In this document: in pieces, positions 1 to 7,793 of the stretch | How positions within the stretch are numbered: position 1 is the first letter of the stretch | How the letters are laid out: every line of letters begins with the position of its first letter | Notes under the pieces: generated by a model | Told to the model about the DNA's origin: nothing | Database searches by the model: none | Seen by the model: only the letters and a program-made list of their open reading frames with translations | Translations under genes and position numbers: made by a program | Assembly (NCBI RefSeq): GCF_002741945.1 | Contig: NZ_MDVN01000022.1 | Location: 186,001-250,000 of the forward strand | DNA from: Gaetbulibacter sp. 4G1 | Lineage (GTDB): Bacteria; Bacteroidota; Bacteroidia; Flavobacteriales; Flavobacteriaceae | Direction of reading: 5' to 3' | DNA length: 64,000 bases

Positions 1-392
1 TCTGGGTTTACATCTAATGCGTAATAATCTGTACCTCCTCCTTTTAAATAGTAAACGCCATTTGCACTAACATCTCCAACATAACGTCCACTAGTTGGTA
101 ACTCGTCAACATAAAAAATGAGTGTTGAGAAGTCTTTACCAATACGAACAATAGATTTTGATGGGAAACTTAATGATCCCCAGATAAATCCATCAGTAGG
201 ATTGTATGCTGCTGCGTTAATAGTACCTTCAGTAACATCGGTAGCAACCGAATAAGAATTCCCCGAAGCTAAGTCTATAGCATACACATCATTGTATTGA
301 AATAAGTACGCGTTATAATCGCAATTAAAAGGCGTTTCTTGTGCGTTAATGCTTAAAACTGAAATGAATAATAATAGTAATAGTTTTTTCAT
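1..392 (-). CDS. Secreted DUF6923-like protein, N-terminal part (runs off left edge)
   Basis: The ATG is at 392 and 130 codons are visible; the C-terminus lies outside the window. The first 18 residues (MKKLLLLLFISVLSINAQ) form a typical flavobacterial signal peptide. The rest contains YLFQY, YAIDLASG, INAAAYNPTDGFIWG and YVGDVS, a pattern I associate with DUF6923-type beta-propeller-like secreted proteins, which often end in a type IX secretion sorting domain. It lies downstream of the H-NOX signalling operon on the same strand, separated by 101 bases that hold a TAnnTTTG promoter box and a LytTR-like tandem repeat. I infer that it is a target of that system. The family call is by motif only. 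Confidence 0.75.
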   Translation of the reverse strand, partial: MKKLLLLLFISVLSINAQETPFNCDYNAYLFQYNDVYAIDLASGNSYSVATDVTEGTINAAAYNPTDGFIWGSLSFPSKSIVRIGKDFSTLIFYVDELPTSGRYVGDVSANGVYYLKGGGTDYYALDVNP

Positions 393-411
393 GATATAGT
401 AATTTATACCA

Positions 412-419
412 CAAATTTA
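412..419 (-). promoter_or_regulatory. Bacteroidota -7 promoter box (TAAATTTG)
   Basis: On the minus strand this reads TAAATTTG, an exact match to the Bacteroidota sigma-A -7 consensus TAnnTTTG. It lies 20 bases before the ATG at 392. I see no clear -33 TTTG at the right distance. That would suit a promoter activated through the tandem repeat just upstream (443-480). Confidence 0.55.
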
Positions 420-442
420 TCTCTCTATAAAGGGTTAAAATT

Positions 443-480
443 TAATTTTCGATGGATGAAAATTAAGTGTAGACGAATGG
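443..480. promoter_or_regulatory. Tandem repeat, candidate LytTR binding site (site 1)
   Basis: The half at 464-480 reads TAAGTGTAGACGAATGG. A degenerate half starts 21 bp before it at 443 (TAATTTTCGATGGATGA, about 12 of 17 matching). The same element occurs upstream of the H-NOX operon at 4670-4707 with the same 21-bp period. LytTR regulators are known to bind direct repeats about two helical turns apart. The site lies 51-88 bases before the start of the secreted gene at 392. Confidence 0.55.
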
Positions 481-493
481 AATTATTAGCAGG

Positions 494-1207
494 TTAAAGC
501 AAATTTAACCGTTTCATTAACTCAGGTCTGTTTGAGCGACTTACCGGAATTACATCTTTTTTAATAAGCACACTATTATCCTCAATATCTACAATTTTTT
601 TAATATTGATAATGTAAGAACGGTGAACTTTTAAGAATAAATCATTTGGTAATTTATCTTCAATTTTTTTTAGTGTAGAATGTACTGTATAATTTTTATC
701 CTCTGTTTTCACATTAATGTAATCGCCTTTAGCCTCGATAAGATATATGCTAGGAATATCTAACTTTATTAGTCGTCTATCAATATTTATATATAAATCA
801 TTGGCTGTAGATGCTTCAGTTTCTGTACCAGATGGAATTACTTTATTTTCAGCAACTTTTGTTGTTTCTGCTTTCTGAATTGCTTTTTCAAAACGTGGTA
901 AGGCAATTGGTTTTACTAAATAATCTACAATGCAATCGTACTCAAAAGCTTCAATAGCAAATTGAGAATCTGATGTTGTTAAAATTATCTTTGGTGGGTT
1001 TTTTAATGTTTGGATAAAATCAAAGCCTGTAAAATCGGGCATATGAATATCTAAAAAAATCAAGTCTACTTCATTTTGGTTTAAATATTTCATTGCTTGA
1101 ATAGCATTAGGAAATTCTTCCAAAACATTTAAACTAGGGACATTTGTGCACAATTGTGCTATAATAGTTCTGGCAGTAGCCTCATCATCAACAATAATAC
1201 AGTTCAT
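494..1207 (-). CDS. LytTR-family response regulator (last gene of H-NOX operon)
   Basis: 237 aa. An N-terminal receiver domain covers residues 1-115, with acidic pocket D7-D8, phospho-acceptor D53 (FLDIHMPDF), T78/T79 and K99 (DYLVKP). A linker follows, then a C-terminal LytTR DNA-binding domain at about 137-237 (KVHRSYIINIKKI, IPVSRSNR). It is the last of five same-strand genes and follows the Hpt gene after 14 bases. In this family phosphorylation of the aspartate promotes binding to tandem direct repeats. Matching repeats lie upstream of the operon (4670-4707) and upstream of the next gene downstream (443-480), so I infer it is the output regulator of the H-NOX relay. The family assignment is firm and the targets are inferred. 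Confidence 0.93.
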   Translation of the reverse strand: MNCIIVDDEATARTIIAQLCTNVPSLNVLEEFPNAIQAMKYLNQNEVDLIFLDIHMPDFTGFDFIQTLKNPPKIILTTSDSQFAIEAFEYDCIVDYLVKPIALPRFEKAIQKAETTKVAENKVIPSGTETEASTANDLYINIDRRLIKLDIPSIYLIEAKGDYINVKTEDKNYTVHSTLKKIEDKLPNDLFLKVHRSYIINIKKIVDIEDNSVLIKKDVIPVSRSNRPELMKRLNLL

Positions 1208-1221
1208 AAAAATAAATAATA

Positions 1222-1539
1222 TTACAAAGTATTTAGAAAGTTTGTTATAACTTGAAGAATGTTATCAAAATCTTCTTTACCAGCAGCTTTATTTTTTTTT
1301 AAATTGTTTTCAAAATCCGCAGCTATAGCATAACTCTTTTCAAGTCCTAAAATACTAATTTTATGTTTAAGTTTGTGTACATTTTCTGAAGCTTCTTTAA
1401 ATTTTTTTGCTTCTATGTTTTTTAAATAAACTGCTTTTTCATCAGGAAACTCTGTTTTTATAATTGTAATTAGCTTATTCTTAAAAACATCATCACCTCC
1501 AGAGAGTGTATCTATATAAGACAAATTAGGCCGTTCCAT
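1222..1539 (-). CDS. Hpt-domain histidine phosphotransfer protein
   Basis: 105 aa, a single all-helical Hpt domain. The motif VHKLKHKISILGL at residues 54-66 matches the Hpt signature H-x-L-K-G-x-x-x-x-(L/I)-G, with H55 as the likely phosphorylated histidine; the usual glycine after HxLK is replaced by H59. It sits between the kinase gene (stop at 1542, 2 bases away) and the LytTR regulator gene. The kinase has no receiver of its own, so the relay would have to pass through one of the two response regulators before reaching this protein, or the Hpt would draw phosphate from one regulator. It is cytoplasmic, with no signal peptide. Confidence 0.85.
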   Translation of the reverse strand: MERPNLSYIDTLSGGDDVFKNKLITIIKTEFPDEKAVYLKNIEAKKFKEASENVHKLKHKISILGLEKSYAIAADFENNLKKNKAAGKEDFDNILQVITNFLNTL

Positions 1540-1541
1540 AA

Positions 1542-3638
1542 TTATTTTTTTAATGTAAAATGAAAGGTTGTTCCTTTTGTTGGTATAGATTCTATCCAGA
1601 TTTCACCTTTAAATAAATCTATGATTTTTTTAACTATAGATAACCCAATTCCTGTAGACTCTTTACTTTCTTGCAAGGCATGAAAAATTTTAAAAATTTT
1701 GTTATGATACTTTTTATCTATACCAATACCATTGTCTTTTATTGAAAACTGATAAAATGATTTTTGATCTTGAACATCAATTTCAATGCGTCCTTCTTCT
1801 TTATCATTAAACTTAACAGCATTGCTAATTAAATTTTGAAACAATTGCTGAAGCTTCACTTTATCTCCGTAAACTATTGGTAATGGATTTAAAGTTTCTA
1901 TTTTAATATGTTCTGGCACAAATAAAATTTGCTTTAAATCTTCTATTAGGATATTTAAATCTACTTCTTCTTTTTTAGTAGAGTCTGAACCTACACTTGA
2001 ATATAACAGAACATCTGAAATAAGTTGTTCCATCTTTTCCAGCGTTGTTTCAATAAGTTCTAAATTCTTATTACTAGTATCATCTAGCTTACCTTTATTA
2101 TCTTCTTTTATCCAATTAACCAATGCATCTATACTTCGCAGAGGTGATTTTAAATCATGAGATACTATATGCGCATATTCTTGAAGTTCTTCATTACTTT
2201 TTTCTAATTTAGTTAAAAGATCTACATTCTTAGATTCTGCTTTTTGTCGTTCTCTTAAATTGATAGCACTTTTTAATTGCATGGCTACCAGATTAGCAAT
2301 ACTTTCTAGGGTATGCAAATGCTCTTTTGTGAAATAATTTTTTTCTATATGTTCAGAATCAATAATTCCAATTACACGCCCATCACTTATAATAGGTACC
2401 GTAATTTCAGATAATCGCTTTTCATCATCAACTATATATCTAGAGTCTAATGCTGTGTTTTTTATTATTTCTGCTTTTCCTGTTTTTGCAACTGTACCAA
2501 CGATACCTTTACCTATGGGGAGCGTAATTTTATTAAGAATTTGATTTTTACCTTCTACTTTTTCTCCATAAGCTGCAATTTGCTCTAGTGTTTCTTTTTC
2601 CTGATCTACTAAATAGATAATACAATCATTAGTATTTAAATATTCTGCAATATTATGGGTGATTTCCCAGGCTATTTCATAAATATTCATTTTACCCAAT
2701 ATTGACTTAGCAACATCATTAATCATATCTATTATCAATGATTTTTCTCGCTCTGAGGTAATATCTTCAATAAGGGCAACTTGATATTTAATATTACCCA
2801 AGTTATCTCTTACAGCATTTACGTTAGTTTTTGCCCAAAGTACTGATCCATCTTTTTTCTTATAGCGTTTATCTATAACAAAGTTGTCGATTTTTCCAGA
2901 GTCCATCTTTATTAAATAGTCTTTAGATTCTGAAAAGTCTTCCTTTGCTGATACATCTTTAATAGTTAATTCTGAAAGTTCTTTTTCTGTATATCCTAAT
3001 AACTCCTGTATAGCATCATTAGTTCTAATTATATTTCCTTTTTGGGAAAGAACAATTCCCAAAGACGAATTCTCAACAATAACATCCAACTCCTTCTTTT
3101 GTTCTTCTATAAGTGCTGCAGTGCGCTTAGACTCAGTAATATCTCTTATAATACCTTGGGCAGCTATTGGTTGCTTTACCTTGTTATAAATTACACTAGC
3201 ATTAATATGTACCCACTTAACAGCTTTTGTTTTTGTTATAATTCGTGCAGTATAATTTGTAAAAGAGCCATGTTTTCTTAGTTTTTTAAATGATTTAAAT
3301 GCATAATTGGCATCAGCTTTATAAATAAGATTTATTACGTTAAGTCTTTCTTTACTTATATCGTATCCAAAAAGTTCTGTCGCTGCATCGTTCATTTTTA
3401 CAGCATTACCATTAAGGTCCATTATTAAGTAAGCATCATTAATGTTTTCAAAAACACCCTGTAATTGAGATTTTTTTTCCTCTAAAAGCAACTCTAGTTT
3501 TTCGTTTGCTCCTTTTAGCTCCTGTGCTGTATTAAAAAGTTGTAGTGATTTATCTTCTAATATTTTTTCCGCTTGTTTTCTAGCAGCTTTTTCACGTGCT
3601 AAAGCACGTTCTAATATGTCAATCTGTTTTTGACTCAT
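1542..3638 (-). CDS. PAS-PAS-GAF sensor histidine kinase of the H-NOX operon
   Basis: 698 aa, soluble: I see no transmembrane segment. Order of parts: N-terminal coiled coil (1-60), PAS (about 60-175), second PAS with PAC (about 180-300), GAF (about 305-465), HisKA with H494 in SHDLKSPLR, and an HATPase domain with the N-box ISNAVKF, DNGIGI and TGIGLSI. The ATG overlaps the H-NOX stop codon by one base, so translation is probably coupled. H-NOX proteins are known to control adjacent kinases in trans when they bind nitric oxide; this gene pair fits that arrangement, with the kinase soluble like its sensor. There is no receiver domain. Phosphate presumably goes to the CheY-like protein at 4184-4588 and/or the LytTR regulator, with the Hpt as intermediate. 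Confidence 0.93.
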   Translation of the reverse strand: MSQKQIDILERALAREKAARKQAEKILEDKSLQLFNTAQELKGANEKLELLLEEKKSQLQGVFENINDAYLIMDLNGNAVKMNDAATELFGYDISKERLNVINLIYKADANYAFKSFKKLRKHGSFTNYTARIITKTKAVKWVHINASVIYNKVKQPIAAQGIIRDITESKRTAALIEEQKKELDVIVENSSLGIVLSQKGNIIRTNDAIQELLGYTEKELSELTIKDVSAKEDFSESKDYLIKMDSGKIDNFVIDKRYKKKDGSVLWAKTNVNAVRDNLGNIKYQVALIEDITSEREKSLIIDMINDVAKSILGKMNIYEIAWEITHNIAEYLNTNDCIIYLVDQEKETLEQIAAYGEKVEGKNQILNKITLPIGKGIVGTVAKTGKAEIIKNTALDSRYIVDDEKRLSEITVPIISDGRVIGIIDSEHIEKNYFTKEHLHTLESIANLVAMQLKSAINLRERQKAESKNVDLLTKLEKSNEELQEYAHIVSHDLKSPLRSIDALVNWIKEDNKGKLDDTSNKNLELIETTLEKMEQLISDVLLYSSVGSDSTKKEEVDLNILIEDLKQILFVPEHIKIETLNPLPIVYGDKVKLQQLFQNLISNAVKFNDKEEGRIEIDVQDQKSFYQFSIKDNGIGIDKKYHNKIFKIFHALQESKESTGIGLSIVKKIIDLFKGEIWIESIPTKGTTFHFTLKK

Positions 3639-4177
3639 TAATTTTTGTTAATTAAAAACTTGACTTCTGTACCGTCTTCTTTTAATTTTTCTAATATAAT
3701 GGTAGCTGTAGAATTAAAATGCTCGAAGGTTTTGTTCATTAACCCTAATCCGAAATGATGCATTGCTCTACTTGATTTATATATCATTTCAAGGGAATTC
3801 TCTGTTTTTTTAACAACTTCAAAAGTTGGCAATTCTGCTTCAGGATAAATTTTTCTAACTTCTACATGAATATGGTTTTCTATTGAAGCAAGCATTTCTA
3901 TTGGGTCCTTGTAGGTAGCTATTAGATCTGGGTAACTTACTTCTAAAACACTAAAAAAATGTTCTGCGTAAACCAATAATAGGTCATCAATAGAAATGTT
4001 TGTATTAGCACTTAAATGTTGAAGTAATTGAAGCATTTCTGAAAACTTATAAGTCCCTACAGATGTATAAACCCCGTTAGATTCTAAATTAGATTCGTTA
4101 ATAATTTTATCAACCATTTCTAATCCAAACTTATCTTCAACCAAATCTAAAAACTCAGTAAAAACAATACCTTTCAT
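3638..4177 (-). CDS. H-NOX (heme nitric oxide/oxygen binding) sensor protein
   Basis: 179 aa, close to the usual length of stand-alone bacterial H-NOX proteins. It begins MKGIVFTEFLDLVEDKFG as most do. The proximal heme ligand is probably H104, since the stretch NHIHVEVRKIYP aligns with the LHxxLxxxYP stretch of guanylate cyclase. The heme propionate-binding YxSxR motif is present as Y133-K-S-S-R137. These residues make heme binding likely. I see no obvious distal tyrosine typical of oxygen-binding members, so nitric oxide is the more likely ligand; this is inference. The gene overlaps the following kinase gene by one base and lies 6 bases after a CheY-like regulator. Confidence 0.93.
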   Translation of the reverse strand: MKGIVFTEFLDLVEDKFGLEMVDKIINESNLESNGVYTSVGTYKFSEMLQLLQHLSANTNISIDDLLLVYAEHFFSVLEVSYPDLIATYKDPIEMLASIENHIHVEVRKIYPEAELPTFEVVKKTENSLEMIYKSSRAMHHFGLGLMNKTFEHFNSTATIILEKLKEDGTEVKFLINKN

Positions 4178-4183
4178 CTCTAA

Positions 4184-4588
4184 TTATTTTAATTCATTAA
4201 TACTCCAATATGCTAATAGTTTTTCAATTTTAGAAACATACGCTTCGTATTTTAATGGTTTTAAAACATATCCTGCAATTCCTATCTTATAGCATTCTAA
4301 TAAATCTTTTTGATTGTTAGACGTGGTTAAAATAACAGTTGGAATATGCCTTAAAGTATCATCATTTTTAAGTATGTTTAAAAACTCTATACCATTTATT
4401 TTAGGCATGTTTAAATCTAATAAAATTATGTCAGGTAATTCGTCTTTTTTTTGCAAAATTTTTAAAGCATCTTCTCCATTGTTGGCCTCTGTAACATTAT
4501 GTTCTAATTTAAGGGAAGAAATAGTTCTATTGAATTTCATTGTTTCAATGGTATCATCTTCTATTAATAATATATTTAAGGCTTTCAT
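4184..4588 (-). CDS. Single-domain (CheY-like) response regulator, first gene of H-NOX operon
   Basis: 134 aa, a receiver domain only. E10/D11/D12 form the acidic pocket, D58 in IILLDLNMP is the phospho-acceptor, the conserved threonine is in ILTTS, and the lysine is in GYVLKPL. It has no output domain, so it acts by protein contact or as a phosphate shuttle between the kinase and the Hpt protein. It is the first gene of the operon. Its 208-base upstream region contains a clean tandem pair of the LytTR-like repeat at 4670-4707. Confidence 0.9.
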   Translation of the reverse strand: MKALNILLIEDDTIETMKFNRTISSLKLEHNVTEANNGEDALKILQKKDELPDIILLDLNMPKINGIEFLNILKNDDTLRHIPTVILTTSNNQKDLLECYKIGIAGYVLKPLKYEAYVSKIEKLLAYWSINELK

Positions 4589-4669
4589 TATGTTATGATT
4601 TTCACTATTAATTGTGTGAAATTAAATGATGTAAGACGAAATACTAACTTTATTTCGTTAAGGCAGAAT

Positions 4670-4707
4670 TAAGTGTAGATGAATGACGGATAAGTGTCGA
4701 CGAATGG
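4670..4707. promoter_or_regulatory. Tandem repeat, candidate LytTR binding site (site 2)
   Basis: Two 17-bp direct repeats, TAAGTGTAGATGAATGA (4670-4686) and TAAGTGTCGACGAATGG (4691-4707), have starts exactly 21 bp apart and match at 14 of 17 positions. The lower copy is nearly identical to the repeat at 464-480 upstream of the secreted gene. The site is 82-119 bases before the first codon of the operon. Position, spacing and the LytTR gene in the operon point to autoregulation. Confidence 0.6.
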
Positions 4708-4796
4708 TTTTTATTTTCTTATCGAAAAGTTTTCAAATCAATGCAATCACTAGGAATGAAGCCTTCTATTTTAAAAACAAAAAAGAAAAACTAATT

Positions 4797-5375
4797 CTAT
4801 AATTTTTTCACGTATTCGGTAATCATAACGATTTGTGTTGGCCCTACTTTACCTTCAATATATTTATCATTATCTCTATCTAAACGTATATTTCTCACAG
4901 CTGTTCCTTGTTTAGCAACCATACTAGAGCCCTTTACTTTTAAATCTTTTATTAAAACTACTGAATCTCCTGCATTTAAAATAGCTCCATTTACATCGCG
5001 ATGAATTATTTTATCACTCTCATCTAAACCTTCTCCCGTAGCTTTGGCAAACTCCAAAACATCGTCTTCTAAATACATCATGTCTAGTAAATCTTGTGGC
5101 CAGCCTTCAGCTTTTAATCTGCTTAACAACCTCCAAACTACTACTTTTACAGCTTGATGCTCACTCCACATACTATCGTTTAAGCACCTCCAATGGTTTG
5201 CATCAGTGGTTTCTGGGTTATTTATTTGAGTTATACAAGTACTACATGCCAACAAACTACCATCTACTCCTGCTGTTGATACTGGTGGCACTTCATATAT
5301 ATCTAAATTTTCAGTAGCTGCACATAATTCGCAAGTAGATTGGCTTCTATCTTTCAATGTTTGTAATAAACTCAT
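4797..5375 (-). CDS. PhnA-like zinc-ribbon protein (YjdM family)
   Basis: 192 aa. The N-terminus has a zinc-ribbon CxxC pair (C15/C18 in CELC and a second pair in CSTC). The C-terminal PhnA domain has VNGAILNAGDSVVLIKDLKVKGSS and ends GPTQIVMITEYVKKL, typical of the YjdM/PhnA family. Despite its name, the family has no established role in phosphonate breakdown; its function is unknown. Members of about 110 aa are common, and this longer form with an extra central region is usual in Bacteroidota. It is monocistronic: a hairpin lies upstream at 5446-5479 and the H-NOX promoter lies downstream. Confidence 0.85.
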   Translation of the reverse strand: MSLLQTLKDRSQSTCELCAATENLDIYEVPPVSTAGVDGSLLACSTCITQINNPETTDANHWRCLNDSMWSEHQAVKVVVWRLLSRLKAEGWPQDLLDMMYLEDDVLEFAKATGEGLDESDKIIHRDVNGAILNAGDSVVLIKDLKVKGSSMVAKQGTAVRNIRLDRDNDKYIEGKVGPTQIVMITEYVKKL

Positions 5376-5445
5376 TGTATGTTTTTATTTGATTTTGCAA
5401 TAATAGGATTAAAATGCAGGCTTTACAAATTACAATTACTTGTAT

Positions 5446-5479
5446 AAAAAAATGGATACTTTTAAAAGCATCCATTTTT
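5446..5479 (-). terminator. Rho-independent terminator
   Basis: The 11-bp stem AAAAAATGGAT/ATCCATTTTTT (5446-5456 and 5469-5479) lies just after the stop of the minus-strand gene ending at 5496. The stem arm itself supplies the T-run on the minus strand. Confidence 0.65.
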
Positions 5480-5495
5480 TAAATAATCAGTTATA

Positions 5496-6326
5496 TTATT
5501 TTCTAAGTTCGGGAACAACTGTATATATGGCATCACCATGCACACCAGTAAAATATTTATCTCCCATTTTTCCCATTTCTTTTTTTGCTTCTTCAGTACT
5601 CCAATGTGCATCAAATAATTCTCCATCTTTATCAAACTTCTTATCTAAATCAGCTAAAGAATCTAAAAAGAAAGCTTCCACAAATTCCGTTTTATCAGAT
5701 CCGTAAGCATGATTCATAGGATAATATGCTTTTACATATTCATTTTTGTGTGTTACGTTTTCAGTATACTCAGTAAAAGTATCCATAAACTCTTTGTACG
5801 AACCATCTTCTGGGAAAGCAAAATGGCTAGTGCGCAAGTATACAATCATGTCTTTTTTTGGGTCTTCTGATAAGCTCTTGGCAAGCGGCATGGTTGCATA
5901 AATTTCATCTGAATGAAAGGGTGAATAATAATTGCCTTGTTTTTTTAAAAAAGCTTTGCGTTCATCTTCATCAGCCCAAGCTTCTTTAGCTAACTCATCG
6001 TTTCGCTTAGCTGCTAAATCTATAGCATTCCAGTTTGCATAGGCTTGCACATAAACTAACTCTCTGTTATCTGGTGTTATTCTATGCAAATAAAACCCAG
6101 CTGCCATAACATGCTCATTCTTTTTAGTTACTTTATCCATGTATTCCTTCTCTGTAGCCTTCCATTCATCCATTTTAAAATCCTCTAAGTCCATATTCCA
6201 ATGCATGGTAGTTACAGTAACATATTCTGGTCCTGCTGGCGCATCATCTTGTGCAAAAATTGTTGTAGTGTTTAGCAACAATAGTAAAACTACAATTGCT
6301 GAAAATAATCGGTTGGTTGTTTTCAT
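5496..6326 (-). CDS. Secreted protein of unknown function
   Basis: 276 aa with a clear signal peptide (about residues 1-25, ending TTIFAQ) and no lipobox. The mature part is rich in aromatic and charged residues and seems to hold two related halves: VTTMHWNMDLEDFKMDEWKA near 37-56 and VYLRTSHFAFPEDGSYKEF near 162-180, each followed by a stretch with YV.AYY or YVQAYAN. That would suit a duplicated ferredoxin-like, dimeric alpha-beta barrel-like fold, which is inference. It stands alone between a terminator and 168 bases of non-coding sequence. I do not recognise the family. Confidence 0.7.
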   Translation of the reverse strand: MKTTNRLFSAIVVLLLLLNTTTIFAQDDAPAGPEYVTVTTMHWNMDLEDFKMDEWKATEKEYMDKVTKKNEHVMAAGFYLHRITPDNRELVYVQAYANWNAIDLAAKRNDELAKEAWADEDERKAFLKKQGNYYSPFHSDEIYATMPLAKSLSEDPKKDMIVYLRTSHFAFPEDGSYKEFMDTFTEYTENVTHKNEYVKAYYPMNHAYGSDKTEFVEAFFLDSLADLDKKFDKDGELFDAHWSTEEAKKEMGKMGDKYFTGVHGDAIYTVVPELRK

Positions 6327-6494
6327 AATCTGTTAAAAATTAAAGTTAATATATTGGTTTGGTTAATACTACTTTAAGATTTAAGGGCTCGTGATTATGC
6401 TATTAATAAATTTTTAGAGATTGAGAGATTTTTGATGAATGAGTTTAAATATACAAAATATTTATTTGACTATTAACACTTTAGTAATGTCTAC

Positions 6495-6854
6495 TTACAA
6501 TTGCGCTCTCATTTTTTTAGTCATGCCTTTAACAACCATATCATAAGAATGATCGATTAATTCAATAATGAATTGTGGTTTTAACTCGCCTTTGTATATA
6601 GAAATGGTGTTCCAATGTTTATTACTTACATAAGGTCCTGCATAAATACTTTCGTATTCTTCACGCAATTCAATTGTATAATTTGGATCGCATTTTAAGG
6701 TTATGGTAGCTTCCTCTTTTTCCCATTTATTAAGAGGGGCAATTACAAACATTTTACCCAATACTTTAAAGACCAAAGTATGCTCATCAAAAGGAAATTC
6801 TTCTGTTGTTCCTTTTTTGCTTAAACAATGTTCGCGAAGTTGCTCTATGTTCAT
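6495..6854 (-). CDS. MmcQ/YjbR family protein
   Basis: 119 aa. It begins MNIEQLREHCLSKKGTTEEF and continues with FDEHTLVFKVLGKMFVI, WNTISIYKGEL and a C-terminal helix with LIDHSYDMVVKGM. These match the CyaY-like fold of the MmcQ/YjbR family, small proteins often annotated as DNA-binding; the true function is unknown. The length is typical. The start overlaps the stop of the upstream membrane protein by 4 bases (ATGA), so the three genes 7737-6495 form one transcription unit. Confidence 0.88.
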   Translation of the reverse strand: MNIEQLREHCLSKKGTTEEFPFDEHTLVFKVLGKMFVIAPLNKWEKEEATITLKCDPNYTIELREEYESIYAGPYVSNKHWNTISIYKGELKPQFIIELIDHSYDMVVKGMTKKMRAQL

Positions 6855-7132
6855 AAAGTAAAAGCTAATATCAAGACAATAATCATAAGATTTGTTCCAA
6901 TACCAAAATAATGGTTTCTATAACTAATTTTAATATCAAAAAAAACTGAAATTAAATAATCGATTACAACCCAAAAAGCTCCTACGATTAAAAAAATTAC
7001 AGAAATTGCTATCCCTAGAGGAGGAGTATGGCTATCAACCAAACCATGTTTTATTATTGAAAATATAGTTAGACATAAACCAATGATATATATAATTACT
7101 TTTAGGCTATTATAACTAAACCTCATAATCAT
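6851..7132 (-). CDS. Small membrane protein of unknown function
   Basis: 93 aa, with three predicted membrane segments (about 10-27, 38-65 and 75-93). It has no motif I recognise. It overlaps both neighbours by 4 bases (the DUF4230 gene upstream and the YjbR-like gene downstream), so it is translated as part of that operon. A second in-frame ATG two codons later (MIMRF) is equally possible as the start. Confidence 0.7.
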   Translation of the reverse strand: MIMRFSYNSLKVIIYIIGLCLTIFSIIKHGLVDSHTPPLGIAISVIFLIVGAFWVVIDYLISVFFDIKISYRNHYFGIGTNLMIIVLILAFTL

Positions 7133-7737
7133 TCAATTTTTTTAACACTTGCATCTTCAAGTTTTAAAGCTGAATAATCTAATTTCCAACCAATGGTTTC
7201 AACAATAGTTTCCATAAGCAAAATGGTTTCTAAAGCTTCTTTTTGTGCAACCTGAATTAAACCGCTTTCTGGAATTTTATCTTTAATATGCTGCTTCGCT
7301 TCAGTATGCAAATCAGTTAAATCGGTTGCTTCAAATTTATTGAACAAACCGTCAGATTTATCATAATAATTCAAATTAGTTTCGATGGATAAAACTTCAG
7401 GTTGCGGAAAATGTTCTAATATAATTTTCTTATTATCATTATCAGGCTTAAGCTGAATTTTAGCTAAATCATAACCCACATAGGCTTTAGCGTTAATAAC
7501 TACAAGCGCTTTCTTTTTGCTAGAAATAAGCTTTAGGAATTTTTCTTTTACATCTTCATAATGATATATTTCAGCAAAATCACCTTCAACAGTTATAAAC
7601 TTGCAAACTGTTTTTATCTTATCTAAAAGCAATACAGATTGTGAGTTAACTAATTGCTTTTTCTTAAGAGATTTTAGATAAGTAACAACACCTAAACTCG
7701 CTAAAACACCAATGATTATTCCTAAAAATGCTTCCAT
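7129..7737 (-). CDS. DUF4230 domain protein, membrane-anchored
   Basis: 202 aa. One N-terminal membrane segment (about 3-20) is followed by a soluble domain with KTVCKFITVEGDFAEIYHYED and VVINAKAYVGYDLAKIQL. This is the pattern of DUF4230, a widespread family of anchored proteins with no assigned function. The C-terminus has ESGLIQVAQKEALETILLM, also conserved in the family. It is the first gene of a three-gene operon in which each start overlaps the previous stop. Confidence 0.85.
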   Translation of the reverse strand: MEAFLGIIIGVLASLGVVTYLKSLKKKQLVNSQSVLLLDKIKTVCKFITVEGDFAEIYHYEDVKEKFLKLISSKKKALVVINAKAYVGYDLAKIQLKPDNDNKKIILEHFPQPEVLSIETNLNYYDKSDGLFNKFEATDLTDLHTEAKQHIKDKIPESGLIQVAQKEALETILLMETIVETIGWKLDYSALKLEDASVKKIE

Positions 7738-7793
7738 TAATTTATTAGTTATTTTGTTTTAATCTTATAAAATCAAATAGTATTCCAAAAAAA

